Below are positions 22,198-30,559 of a stretch of DNA of 44,117 bases, piece by piece. The stretch covers positions 1 through 44,117 of the forward strand of contig JBQLZQ010000003.1 in the NCBI GenBank assembly GCA_052168355.1, written 5' to 3'. This DNA comes from JBQLZQ01 sp052168355. Lineage in GTDB: Bacteria > Pseudomonadota > Alphaproteobacteria > DSM-16000 > Inquilinaceae. Under the pieces are notes generated by a model. It searched no databases. It saw only the letters and a list, made by a program, of their open reading frames with translations, and was not told the DNA's origin. The stretch's first letter is position 1. The number at the start of each line of letters is the position of its first letter. A program made the position numbers and the translations under genes.

Positions 22198-23100
22198 TTA
22201 TGCGCTGATGATCCGAAAAAGGGCGGCGGGGTTTGTAGTGTTCATCCGGCGCAAGTCGGCCTCTGTAAAGCCCTCGCTTTCCAGCAGCAGCATGTACTCG
22301 CGGAACGCCTCCACCGGTGGCGCCAGCAGGAACACTCCCGCATCGCTGGACACGATGGCGCGGTCGCCTGCCGCCCGGATTCGGGGCGCGATATCCTGCA
22401 CCGTCTGCCCTGCGATCTTATGCCTCTCTTCGTCCACATGGGTGAGCCCGACTTGGGTGGCATGGGTGAGCAGAAAGAAACTGAACTCGGCATAGGCGCC
22501 AGTGGCCGTGATTGCTGCCACCGCCTCGGGCTCGTACCGCCCGCAATGGGTGCGCACCCGCGCCAGACCGCGCTGCTTCGCCGCCTCGCAGAGTTGCACC
22601 GCCTCTGCGCCCGAGACATGCCCGCAATCGAACACGACGTCATGCTCGGCGCACAGATCCATGATCTCCAGCACCTCGTCGGGCACGGGGCCGTCCTTTG
22701 GGACCTGAAAAGTCGTCTCCAGAAAGGCGTCGCCTCGACCTTCGCGCTCGGCGACGTAGCGGGTGTGATGCGTGGGCAGCGACACGAAGCGCGCGCCGGT
22801 GCCGGGGCCATAGCCATAACCGATGGCGGTGCGCGCCGTTTCAACCGTCACCCCGCCCGCTACCGGCTGCATGATCACCCCGCCAAACACCTCCACTCCC
22901 AAATGGCCGAGCTCGCGCATCGCCAGCGCCGCCAAACCCGAGGAATTCTGGAAATTATCCATCAGCCCGATGGCGAGCATCCCAGCGGCGGCGGCCTCGC
23001 GAACTGCCTCGAACACATCCGCGCTGCGCCCGTTCAGATGAGGGCAGACGTGAACGTGACAATCGATTGCACCTACAAGATAGCTCATTCCGTGTCGCAC
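22198..23100 (-). CDS. Metal-dependent hydrolase, DUF6282-like TIM barrel
   Basis: This 300-residue protein opens with AIDCHVHVCPHLNGR, a His-x-His amidohydrolase signature, followed by GLMDNFQN, FGGVIMQP, a central H-rich strand VSLPTHHTRYV, VFDCGHVSG, VRTHCGRYEP and a late Asp in AIVSSDAGVF. These match the metal ligands of the amidohydrolase fold and the family named DUF6282. Chemistry is unknown; hydrolysis of a cyclic amide, lactone or ester is plausible. The start is GTG at 23100, with GAGGAGA 7 bp upstream; an ATG four codons in is an alternative. It is the last gene of the amino-acid ABC operon, 32 bp after the ATPase. Confidence 0.8.
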   Translation of the reverse strand: MRHGMSYLVGAIDCHVHVCPHLNGRSADVFEAVREAAAAGMLAIGLMDNFQNSSGLAALAMRELGHLGVEVFGGVIMQPVAGGVTVETARTAIGYGYGPGTGARFVSLPTHHTRYVAEREGRGDAFLETTFQVPKDGPVPDEVLEIMDLCAEHDVVFDCGHVSGAEAVQLCEAAKQRGLARVRTHCGRYEPEAVAAITATGAYAEFSFFLLTHATQVGLTHVDEERHKIAGQTVQDIAPRIRAAGDRAIVSSDAGVFLLAPPVEAFREYMLLLESEGFTEADLRRMNTTNPAALFRIISA

Positions 23101-23132
23101 AGGCGGTCTCCTCTTGTTACGGCGCAGCCGTG

Positions 23133-23870
23133 TCAGTGGCTGAGAATCCGCCCCACGAAATCGCGGGTGCGGTCGATTTTCGGGCGCCCGAAGATCTGCT
23201 CGGGTGGCCCTACCTCGACGATCCGCCCCTCGGCCATGAACACCACGGTGCCCGCGATCTCGCGCACGAAACCCATCTCGTGGCTTACGATGATCATGGT
23301 CATGCCTTCCGAGGCCAGTACCCGGACCGTATCCAGCACCTCGCCCACCAATTCCGGATCGAGGGCCGACGTTACCTCGTCCAGCAGCAGCACCTCGGGC
23401 TTGAGCGCCAGCGCCCGGGCAATTGCAACCCGCTGCTGCTGGCCACCGGACAGCTGATCGGGGTAGCTCTTCAGCTTGTCGCCCAACCCTACCTTGGCCA
23501 GAATCGCGGTGGCCTCTGCCTCGACCTGCTTTGCAGGCCTCTTCTTCACGATGGATGGAGCGATGGTGACGTTGCGCATCGCGGTCATATTCTGGAAGAG
23601 GTTGTATTGCTGGAACACCACGGCGAAACTATCGCGTACCTTCTTCAGCGCCTGCGGACTGTCGTAATTCACTACCTCGCCGCCCACCGAGACGGTGCCG
23701 GAGGTGGGCTTCAGCAGGCCCACCAGCACCCGCAGGAGCGTGCTCTTGCCCGAACCCGACGGCCCGATGATGCTCACGATCTGGCCCCGCTCCACCGCAA
23801 GGCTGATGTCCTGCAGCACCGGAGTGCGCCCGTAGCTGGCGCTAAGCTTGTCGATGACGAGATGTGGCAA
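23133..23870 (-). CDS. Polar amino-acid ABC transporter ATPase (GlnQ-like)
   Basis: This 245-residue ATPase has Walker A GPSGSGKST, the Q-loop VFQQYNLFQNMTA, the LSGGQQQRVAIARAL signature, Walker B VLLLDEVTSALDPE and the H-loop VSHEMGF. The NLFxNMTxxxNV wording is typical of the polar amino-acid uptake (PAAT) family. It overlaps the end of the adjacent permease gene by 29 bp. It energises import of an amino acid or related amine with the two permeases and binding protein encoded upstream in the same operon. Confidence 0.95.
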   Translation of the reverse strand: MPHLVIDKLSASYGRTPVLQDISLAVERGQIVSIIGPSGSGKSTLLRVLVGLLKPTSGTVSVGGEVVNYDSPQALKKVRDSFAVVFQQYNLFQNMTAMRNVTIAPSIVKKRPAKQVEAEATAILAKVGLGDKLKSYPDQLSGGQQQRVAIARALALKPEVLLLDEVTSALDPELVGEVLDTVRVLASEGMTMIIVSHEMGFVREIAGTVVFMAEGRIVEVGPPEQIFGRPKIDRTRDFVGRILSH

Positions 23871-24522
23871 GGCGGACCTCCAGCCAGGCGGCGAACCGGT
23901 TCAGGGAAAAGCACAGGACGAAGTACAGGATCAGAATGGTGCCGAAGGCGAGCCCGGCGGAAATGCCCTTGTTGGTCATGATCCGGGCCGCATAGGTCAG
24001 TTCGAACAGCCCTATCTGCGAGGCGATGGAGGTGCTTTTCACCAGCCCCACGGAATAGGTCATCGAGGGCGGGATCATAACCGGCCAGGCCTGAGGCAGG
24101 ATCACCCGGCGCAGCGCCATGAACCGGCCCATGTTCATCGTTTCGGCGGCGTCCCATTGGTTGGCATGGATGCCTTCCAGCCCCGCCCTTACGTTCTCGC
24201 TGGCGAAAGCGGCAGCGCTTAGCGCCACGGTGGTGACGGCAACGGTGAACATCGACGCATTCGCGCCCGCCAGTTGATAGGCGAAGAAGACGCACATCAG
24301 CTTGACGAGGAACGGAATGCGCCGGAATGTCTCGGTATAAACAATCGCAGTCCACCGCGCGAGGCCGAAGGGGATGATCCGGGGATGCCGCATGAGCGCC
24401 AGCCCGAAACCCGCGACAAACCCGATACCGCAACCCAAAACCGACAGTGATGCCGTCATCAGGAAGGAAATCCCGATCAGCCGCAGGTTTCCGGGGGCCA
24501 GGAAAAGATCAAGGTCGCTCAC
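23842..24522 (-). CDS. Amino-acid ABC transporter permease 2
   Basis: This 226-residue membrane protein carries the HisM/GlnP-type fold of five helices with YTETFRRIPFLVKLMCVFF, a FASENVRAGLEGIHANQWDAAETMNM loop (the EAA motif that docks the ATPase) and RRVILPQAWPVMIPP. It pairs with the next permease to form the channel. It starts 2 bp after that gene's stop and overlaps the ATPase gene, so the operon is tightly coupled. Confidence 0.93.
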   Translation of the reverse strand: MSDLDLFLAPGNLRLIGISFLMTASLSVLGCGIGFVAGFGLALMRHPRIIPFGLARWTAIVYTETFRRIPFLVKLMCVFFAYQLAGANASMFTVAVTTVALSAAAFASENVRAGLEGIHANQWDAAETMNMGRFMALRRVILPQAWPVMIPPSMTYSVGLVKSTSIASQIGLFELTYAARIMTNKGISAGLAFGTILILYFVLCFSLNRFAAWLEVRLATSRHRQA

Positions 24523-24524
24523 GG

Positions 24525-25199
24525 TCAGAACGCCTTTGCCTTGATGCGGAACATATAGCGCCCGATGGCATACAGGATCGTGCTGGCCAGGAACGTGAGT
24601 GCCACATAGTAAAGCGCCGTGATCGAGAAGATCTCCAGCGATCGGAAGGTGATCGAGTTGATGTTGTAGGCGCGGCCCGTCAACTCCTCGATCCCGAAAA
24701 TCGCGGCGATGGAGCTGGTCATCGTTACCAGAATGTACTGGTTGGACAGCGGCGGATAGAGGACCTTCACAATGTGCGGCACGATCACGTAGCGGATCGT
24801 CTGGGCGCGACTGAAACCCAGCGTGGCTGCCGCCTCAAGCTCCTCGCGCCGCATCGAGGCGAAGCCCGCGCGCTGAATCTCGGTCAGATATGCGCCCGCG
24901 TTTAGGGCCAGCCCCAACGTCACCGCCTGAAACGAACTAAGATAGATACCGTAGTCGGGTAGCGCGAAATAGAGAAAGAAGATCTGGACGAGGATCGGGG
25001 TGTTCAGAAAGAAAATGACATAGGCGCGGACCGGCCAGCGAAGCGGCCCGCGCCCGTATTCGGTGATGGCAGCACAGACCAGCCCGATCAGCCAGCCTGC
25101 CAGAAATCCGATCGCTGCAAGTCCAAAGGACAGCGCCGCCCCTTCGGCCAGGTAGCCCAGGTACGGATACACCTGACCGTATTGAAGCGTATAGCCCAT
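24525..25199 (-). CDS. Amino-acid ABC transporter permease 1
   Basis: This 224-residue membrane protein belongs to the same HisM/GlnP family: FFLNTPILVQIFFLYFALP, then GAYLTEIQRAGFASMRREELEAAATLGFSRAQT (EAA loop) and IVPHIVKVLYPPLSNQ. It has about five transmembrane segments. The first residues (MGYTLQYGQVYPYLGYLAEG) are periplasmic. It lies 33 bp after the binding-protein gene and 2 bp before the second permease. Confidence 0.93.
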   Translation of the reverse strand: MGYTLQYGQVYPYLGYLAEGAALSFGLAAIGFLAGWLIGLVCAAITEYGRGPLRWPVRAYVIFFLNTPILVQIFFLYFALPDYGIYLSSFQAVTLGLALNAGAYLTEIQRAGFASMRREELEAAATLGFSRAQTIRYVIVPHIVKVLYPPLSNQYILVTMTSSIAAIFGIEELTGRAYNINSITFRSLEIFSITALYYVALTFLASTILYAIGRYMFRIKAKAF

Positions 25200-25232
25200 G
25201 GCCGCGACCGGATCCTGGCGGGTGCGTGCGCC

Positions 25233-26051
25233 TTAAAAGAACGGCGTATACGGAACAGGCGAGGGCATCGGCTTCAGAAACCACTTTTCCCAAGCCGCAT
25301 CGACATGACCCTGCCGGTGCAGGTCGAACAGAGCGATGTTCAGCCAGTCCTTGAGGGTGGTGTTGCCCTTCTGAACGCCAAGGCCGGAATATTCCACTCC
25401 GTATTCCGGATAGGGAATGATGCGCCATTGCCGTTCCGGGAAGATCCGCAGGCGGTAGGCGACGGAATCGATCCCGTCAAAGCTGGCATCCGCCCTGCCC
25501 TGTCCGAGCGCGCGGTCGCGGTCGTTGTAATTGTCCAGCAGCAAGAGCTTCGCGTTCGGCACGTTCTCCTGCAGCCAGGCCACGGCCGTCGTGCCGCGCA
25601 CCTGGACCAGCGTGATATCCTCGCTGTTCAGATCCTCGAGGCTCATGATGCCCGAGTCCTCAGGCGTCACGATCCCGTAGCTCGCGGTGTGCAGCGGCAC
25701 GGTGTAATCGATCACCTTCGCCCGTTCCGCCGTGCGCGCCATCGCCCCCATCACGAAATCGACGCGCCCCGAGGCGACGAAGGGAATGCGGTCAGGCGAA
25801 CCGACCTGAACAAGCTCCAGCTCGACGCCCAGTTTTTCGGCGATCATTGCGGCGATGTCTGGCTCGAACCCGACAATATTGTTGTTGTCGTCGTACAGCG
25901 CGCGCGGCGGCAGGGATGGATTGACCCCGACCCGAATCACGCCAGCACTCAGAACGTCGTCGAGGCCCTGCGCCTCTGCGGGCTGCAATGGCACTGATGC
26001 CGCCGTCAGTCCGATCGCGACCGCCGCTGCGGTCAACATTGATTTCAGCAT
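25233..26051 (-). CDS. Amino-acid-binding periplasmic protein
   Basis: The 272-residue product starts with a Sec signal peptide (MLKSMLTAAAVAIGLTAAS, cut after AEA) and has the type-2 binding fold of the SBP_bac_3 family: GVIRVGVNPSLPPRA, VGFEPDIAAMIAEKLGVELE, FVMGAMARTAERAKVIDYT and the later VQVRGTTA and ADASFDGIDSVAY. The Arg/Asp positions that hold the alpha-amino and carboxyl groups look present. It is first in the ABC operon; a 181-bp gap separates it from the amine oxidase gene and holds a promoter-like region with a GTATAC word. Confidence 0.93.
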   Translation of the reverse strand: MLKSMLTAAAVAIGLTAASVPLQPAEAQGLDDVLSAGVIRVGVNPSLPPRALYDDNNNIVGFEPDIAAMIAEKLGVELELVQVGSPDRIPFVASGRVDFVMGAMARTAERAKVIDYTVPLHTASYGIVTPEDSGIMSLEDLNSEDITLVQVRGTTAVAWLQENVPNAKLLLLDNYNDRDRALGQGRADASFDGIDSVAYRLRIFPERQWRIIPYPEYGVEYSGLGVQKGNTTLKDWLNIALFDLHRQGHVDAAWEKWFLKPMPSPVPYTPFF

Positions 26052-26232
26052 GCCTTGTTTCCCCTATTGGTTCTCGCGTCTTGCAGTATGGAACACGGCG
26101 CAAACGATAGTTGTTGGCGTGGTCCGGAAGGTCCCTGAACTTCCGTTTGTGCATATTATTTGCGCACGAACAGTATACAAAGATTATCATCGAAGGGTCA
26201 GTTCATCAACCCGCGCAGACCTGTGCGCAGGC
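26052..26232. promoter_or_regulatory. Intergenic region before the amino-acid ABC operon
   Basis: AT-rich patches occur at 26137-26190. It includes GTGC...GCAC halves around 26144-26166 (GTGCATATTATTTGCGCAC) and GTATAC at 26173-26178, a word shared with the 27735-27752 site. This fits a second promoter under the same GntR regulator, but no consensus is firm. Confidence 0.3.
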
Positions 26233-27630
26233 TCAAAGCATCGATTGCGCGGAGGCAGCCGCGGGTCCCGGTGCGTTGCCAAGCCATTGGTCCAGGCGCC
26301 GCGCGGCGCGGTCTCCTGCGGTGGCGGCCGATTCCATGTTGGGGAAATCGAGGTAATCGCCTGCCAGCAACAGAGGCGGCGCGCAGGCCATCAGATCGGG
26401 TTGCAGATGCGCGCGGCCGGGGAAGGCGAAAGGGGCTCCGATGGGCCATGCGATGGGGACGATGTCCCGAATCCGGCCCCGGGTTTCGGGAAAATGCGTC
26501 TCCAGATCGGCGAGCCACTTGGCGACCATCGCATCTTCGCCTGCTTCGATCTGGGCCTGGGCGCCGCCGGCCCCGCGAAACAGCATCATCGAGTGCCCGT
26601 CTTCCACGGCCGGGCGCATCGCGTCATGATTGAATAGTACTGAGAACCCCAGACCCGGTGTGGCAATGGCATAGGTCGCCTGCCACGGCAACTGCAACGG
26701 ACCGTCTAGACGTACTGCCATCGACATAAATGCACCGTAACGGATCTTGCTCAAAGCGTAACGCGTCCGCTCTGGCAGATCGGGCGCGATGGCTGCGGAA
26801 ATGGCGGACGGGACTGCTAGAATGCAGGCGCGTGCCGTCACGCTTGCCTGTCCGCTGTCGGACCGAAAGCGAACGTCGACGCCACGCTTTCCCTGCAGGG
26901 TGACCCGCGTCACCCGACATCCCGGCCTGAACGCCACGCCCAAGCGGTGTGCCAACGCCCGTGGCAACGCCGCCGTCCCGCCAACAATGTTCAATCCGGG
27001 CGCGGACTTTTGCCAGACATTGGCGAAAGACCGCAGCCCGTGGCCCGCCGACATTTGGTCCGGGTCGGCTCCATTTCGTTCGGTTAGGGCACGAAACAAT
27101 TCCGCCACGCGACCCGGCAGCGGCCCGACCAATTCCGCGAGGGTGCGGTTGTCTTCGAAAGCAAGGATGCGCGCTTGTGTTTCGGCTGTCGTTTCCCCGG
27201 AACGCGGCTGAGCGATGGCGACGGCGCGGCCCGCGCCCAATCGCAGCAGCGCTCCAAGGCGCGCGAAGGCCACGCGCTCGCGAAAGGACAGGTTCATGAC
27301 GAACGGCAATAGCGCCTGCGGCGTCGTCAGGTGCCGACGCCCTGCATAGGCGATCGCGAACAGAGACGGCGGCAGGGGCCGCGTGGCAAGCCCGATCTCG
27401 TCGACAAGCGCCCCGATGACCGACCCCGCGCCGGGCACCATATGAGCGCCCAGATTCAACGGCGCGGTATCGGTCATAACCGTGTGGATGCGCCCGCCGG
27501 GCCGCGGCAAAGCCTCCAGCACCGCCAAGCGCCGGTGGCGCAAACGCCACGCGGCCGCGAGTCCCGCTATGCCGCCACCGACGATCACCACATCCAGATC
27601 CCGTTCGCCGTCGTCTCCTGTGCGGTACAT
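26233..27630 (-). CDS. FAD-dependent amine oxidase / flavin monooxygenase-type protein
   Basis: This 465-residue enzyme begins with the FAD Rossmann motif VVIVGGGIAGLAAAWRL (GGGIAG at residues 18-23), then LEALPRPGGRIHT, the second dinucleotide-binding signature of monoamine-oxidase-type proteins. A C-terminal FAD segment LLLAGDYLDFPNMESAATAG closes the fold. It should oxidise an amine or amino acid, giving an imine and then an aldehyde or keto acid. The start at 27630 is chosen because the frame upstream contains non-family sequence and the operator-like site at 27735-27752. It is the first gene of the minus-strand cluster. Confidence 0.85.
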   Translation of the reverse strand: MYRTGDDGERDLDVVIVGGGIAGLAAAWRLRHRRLAVLEALPRPGGRIHTVMTDTAPLNLGAHMVPGAGSVIGALVDEIGLATRPLPPSLFAIAYAGRRHLTTPQALLPFVMNLSFRERVAFARLGALLRLGAGRAVAIAQPRSGETTAETQARILAFEDNRTLAELVGPLPGRVAELFRALTERNGADPDQMSAGHGLRSFANVWQKSAPGLNIVGGTAALPRALAHRLGVAFRPGCRVTRVTLQGKRGVDVRFRSDSGQASVTARACILAVPSAISAAIAPDLPERTRYALSKIRYGAFMSMAVRLDGPLQLPWQATYAIATPGLGFSVLFNHDAMRPAVEDGHSMMLFRGAGGAQAQIEAGEDAMVAKWLADLETHFPETRGRIRDIVPIAWPIGAPFAFPGRAHLQPDLMACAPPLLLAGDYLDFPNMESAATAGDRAARRLDQWLGNAPGPAAASAQSML

Positions 27631-28464
27631 GTCGGAATGTGAACTTTCGCTATCTGGTGCGGGATCACGGATCCCGCTCTGCCCCGCCTGAAACGGGATC
27701 AGGAAGCGTAGAAACGCCCCCAAGCACTTGTTCAGCATACAAATGGTATACACACGGCGCAAGTCGACGTTCCTGCCCGTGGCGCGCCTGAATAGCCTGA
27801 ATAGAAGGCGACGAAGGGCACTGGCGGAGCAAATCGGCTTGAGACGGGACAGGCTGCTCGTCTGGTTTCGATGGATAACCAAGCGCCGCCCGCTCCGGTA
27901 CTTCAAGATGTCGGCCGAAATCATCCGCCTGGCGGTAAATCCGGTTCACCGTCTTGACCGGCGTGTCTGTGAATTCAGCCATTTGATCGACGGTGAACCC
28001 CATCGTTTCCGTCCCCTCACGCCCTCGAGCAGAGGTCAATCCATTGGGCCCTTGTACAGGTCCCCATAACGACCTCTTCTCATCGCGTCGATGTCGAAGG
28101 GTTCCATGCGAACGGTCTTCGAGCGTTTCGCGGCGGCGTATGCCGACGTCGATCTCTCTATCCGCCGGGTCGGCAATCTTGGCCGAGCGCACATGTCCGG
28201 CGCCATCGTCGCGGACGAGCGAGTACTGAGCCGACGGCCCGGCACGGTCGCCTTGGTCCCCGAGCAATCGTTCTCGGTCAGCCTCTTTTTTGGTGTCCTA
28301 ACGGCGCATCCGGTCGGAGGCAGTGCCAGTCATAAGAGGTTTCGATTGGCGCGCTGGGGCAGGACGGCGGTTCATCAACGCAGGTGTATGCCCCTCTGGT
28401 GACACGTGATGGATTTTTATTGACTTAAGGCAGTCTTCGCCAGCGCTCGGTCGAGGCCGTCTCG
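27631..28464. other. Gene-poor stretch, probable debris
   Basis: Only fragments are seen. A minus-strand frame from an ATG at 28003 starts MGFTVDQMAEFTDTPVKTV, with a GAGG-type ribosome site, and might be a small DNA-binding protein remnant. Another minus-strand frame (28036-28245) ends FDIDAMRRGRYGDLYKGPMD. Neither family is recognised. The region separates the amine oxidase from IS481 debris and is likely a decayed insertion site. Confidence 0.35.
27735..27752. promoter_or_regulatory. Candidate GntR operator upstream of the amine oxidase
   Basis: The minus strand reads TGTATACCATTTGTATGC, two TGTAT half-sites. It is similar to TGTATGCATTGTGTATGC at 20113-20130 and lies about 105 bp upstream of the amine oxidase start. 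It would link the two ends of the amine/amino-acid module to one regulator. Confidence 0.45.
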
Positions 28465-28564
28465 GCAATGGCGACATCGTTGGCGACTGTTCCGAAGACA
28501 CTGTTGTTTCTTTTTGCGCGAACGCCGCTAAAGGCAGCGCCAAAAGGCCGTCGAATGCGGCTCA

Positions 28565-28704
28565 TTTCCGCCTACAACTTTGCCCGGCGCCTCAAAACCC
28601 TCAAAGGCCTCACACCCTACGACTACATCCGCAACGTCTGGACAAAAGAACCTGAAAAATTCAGGCTCGATCCGATCCATCAAATGCCGGGACTAAACAC
28701 ATAA
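28565..28704 (+). pseudogene. C-terminal fragment of an IS481-family transposase
   Basis: The plus strand ends with AYNFARRLKTLKGLTPYDYI, VWTKEPEKF and DPIHQMPGLNT before the stop. This is the distinctive end of IS481 (rve-type) transposases. The catalytic DDE region is absent, and the upstream 28468-28564 bases are unrelated. The element is dead. Confidence 0.85.
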
Positions 28705-28784
28705 TCCAGGCGATCCTCAGAACCGGCGCCATCGCTCAAACCGCATAAAAATCCGTCAGCGACGATTTTTCACAGAGGACTATC

Positions 28785-29588
28785 TCAGATGAATAAAGAC
28801 TTGAGTACGGTTGCGCTTTTCTCCGTCCATTCATTCTCGTCGCGTCGCGCCGTTTCGAAGGACCCAGGCCAGGGCAGCCAATGTTCATAGATCACGCTCA
28901 TCTCGCGCCGTTCCAGCGCATTGAGAACCGCCCTGATATCCGTACGGCCTTCGCCAAGGGGCACGCCAAGGATGCGGAAGCCGACGCCATGGGGATCGGG
29001 TTGGATGACGTAATCCTTCAGGTGCAGGTTGATCGTGTACGGCGCGAGGATGCCGACCGTCTCCATTGGCCATTCGCCGGCGCAGATCGAATTGGCGACG
29101 TCGAGGCAGACGCCCACATGGTCATCGCCGACCTCCTCGAGGAGTGCTGCGACGCGGCGTGACGGAAAGTTGAAATGGTTTTCGATGGCCAGTCTGATAC
29201 CGGCCTTCTTAAGGGCCGGTAGAAGATCGGTGACCTCGGCGGCAAGGTCCGGGACCGGTTTTCGGGCGTCAGGTGCGTCGAGCGCGACACGCAGGATTTT
29301 GGCACCGATGCGGTGGCCGATGCCGATATACCGGCGCACTTCATCGGCATCGAACGATTGCGTGCCCAATTCCAGCGCCATGCCCCTGGTCCGAGCCGCC
29401 GCCGCCAGTCTCTCGAGCGCAGCGTCGTCGAGCTCACCGAGCGGCAGGTTGTCGGCGTATTGCACGACCCTGAGGCCATGGGCATCGGCGACCTCCAATA
29501 CCTCCAACGCCGTCATCGGAATGTCGGGTCGGCGGTCCTTGTGTCCGATCGACCACCGGAACGCGTAGCTGCCAAGACCGGGTGTCAC
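28785..29588 (-). CDS. Sugar phosphate isomerase/epimerase (xylose isomerase-like TIM barrel)
   Basis: This 267-residue AP-endonuclease-2-type barrel has the metal-binding carboxylate in RLAIENHFNFPS, the Asp in GVCLDVANS, NLHLKDY and a final YEHWLPWPG. These residues suit a divalent metal and a sugar or inositol-type substrate. It is the last gene of the TRAP operon and overlaps the preceding isomerase gene by four bases. Two such barrels in one operon suggest an isomerisation followed by an epimerisation. The substrate is unknown. The stop lies close to the IS481 debris but the C-terminus looks natural. Confidence 0.85.
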   Translation of the reverse strand: MTPGLGSYAFRWSIGHKDRRPDIPMTALEVLEVADAHGLRVVQYADNLPLGELDDAALERLAAAARTRGMALELGTQSFDADEVRRYIGIGHRIGAKILRVALDAPDARKPVPDLAAEVTDLLPALKKAGIRLAIENHFNFPSRRVAALLEEVGDDHVGVCLDVANSICAGEWPMETVGILAPYTINLHLKDYVIQPDPHGVGFRILGVPLGEGRTDIRAVLNALERREMSVIYEHWLPWPGSFETARRDENEWTEKSATVLKSLFI

Positions 29589-30544
29589 AGCAGTGCCTTG
29601 ATCAGGTCGCGGGTGGTTCGGGCGCTGTCGCCGCTGGCGACCATGGCCTCAAGCGCATCAGGGCCGATCTTGGCCAGCAGGGCGCGCAGATCCTCCATCG
29701 TCTCGAACGTGTGCGCGACCGCCTCGGGCCCGTCGCCGGCTCGGGTGAAGACGTCATAGGCAATCCAGCCATCGTAGCCGAGCTTGTCCATGAAATGGAT
29801 CGTTTCGAGGGTGTCCCACAGATTGACGGATGCCACCGGCATATCCCAATCGGCTTGGCGGTTGTTGTCGTTGAAATGGACGTAAAAGAGCCGACCGGCG
29901 TCGAAGGCAACGGCCAGTTCCGAAGCCGGGGACTCGTGCTCGATCAAGGCGTGACCGAGATCCATCGTAACGCCGAGGTTGTCGGCCCCGACACGGTCGC
30001 AGAAATGCAAGGTCCGACCCATCGACGGCATGACGATGCGGTTGCGCACCTCATAGGCCTTGTATTCGATACTGACGCGGACATTCGGATCATGGGCCGC
30101 GGCTTCCTCGAAAGCCTCGATAGCCCATCGCCATTGAGCCATGTGATCGACGTGAAATGCGTGGTCGGACCCATCGATCAGCGGGCATACGGAGATCATG
30201 TTCGCACCGAACTCCGCGCTCATATCCATCGCGCGCTTCATGTAGTCCACCGATCGGCGGCGCACGCCGGCGTCGGGATTGGTGAAGGAGCCGGCACGGA
30301 ACACGTCCTCGCCCTTGAGGTTGACGTTCACAGCCGAGACCGCAAGGCCGCTGTCCTTGACCAGATCAACGTTCTCGCCGTCATGTCCGAGATCTTGAGG
30401 GTACACGGGTTCCACGCCATCGGTGCGCGGTGTTCTCTTGGCGATGTCCAGCCGTTCGGCAAGGTCGCGCGCCGGCTGATAGGTATGGAACCGATCCGAG
30501 TACTTACCCAATGTCCCAAGCAGGATGGAGTTTTTTGTGGCCAT
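29585..30544 (-). CDS. Sugar isomerase-like TIM-barrel protein
   Basis: This 319-residue AP-endonuclease-2-type barrel has metal-ligand candidates in VSIEYKAYEVRN (Glu), VTMDLGHA (Asp), FYVHFNDNN (His, Asp) and IAYDVFTR (Asp). The wording is that of rhamnose/xylose isomerase-like enzymes. It lies 15 bp after the TRAP large permease gene, so it acts on the imported sugar or on its oxidised form. Its stop overlaps the next isomerase start by four bases. Start ATG at 30544 has only a weak ribosome site, within the permease gene end. Confidence 0.85.
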   Translation of the reverse strand: MATKNSILLGTLGKYSDRFHTYQPARDLAERLDIAKRTPRTDGVEPVYPQDLGHDGENVDLVKDSGLAVSAVNVNLKGEDVFRAGSFTNPDAGVRRRSVDYMKRAMDMSAEFGANMISVCPLIDGSDHAFHVDHMAQWRWAIEAFEEAAAHDPNVRVSIEYKAYEVRNRIVMPSMGRTLHFCDRVGADNLGVTMDLGHALIEHESPASELAVAFDAGRLFYVHFNDNNRQADWDMPVASVNLWDTLETIHFMDKLGYDGWIAYDVFTRAGDGPEAVAHTFETMEDLRALLAKIGPDALEAMVASGDSARTTRDLIKALL

Positions 30545-30559
30545 GACTTTGCTCCGTAT

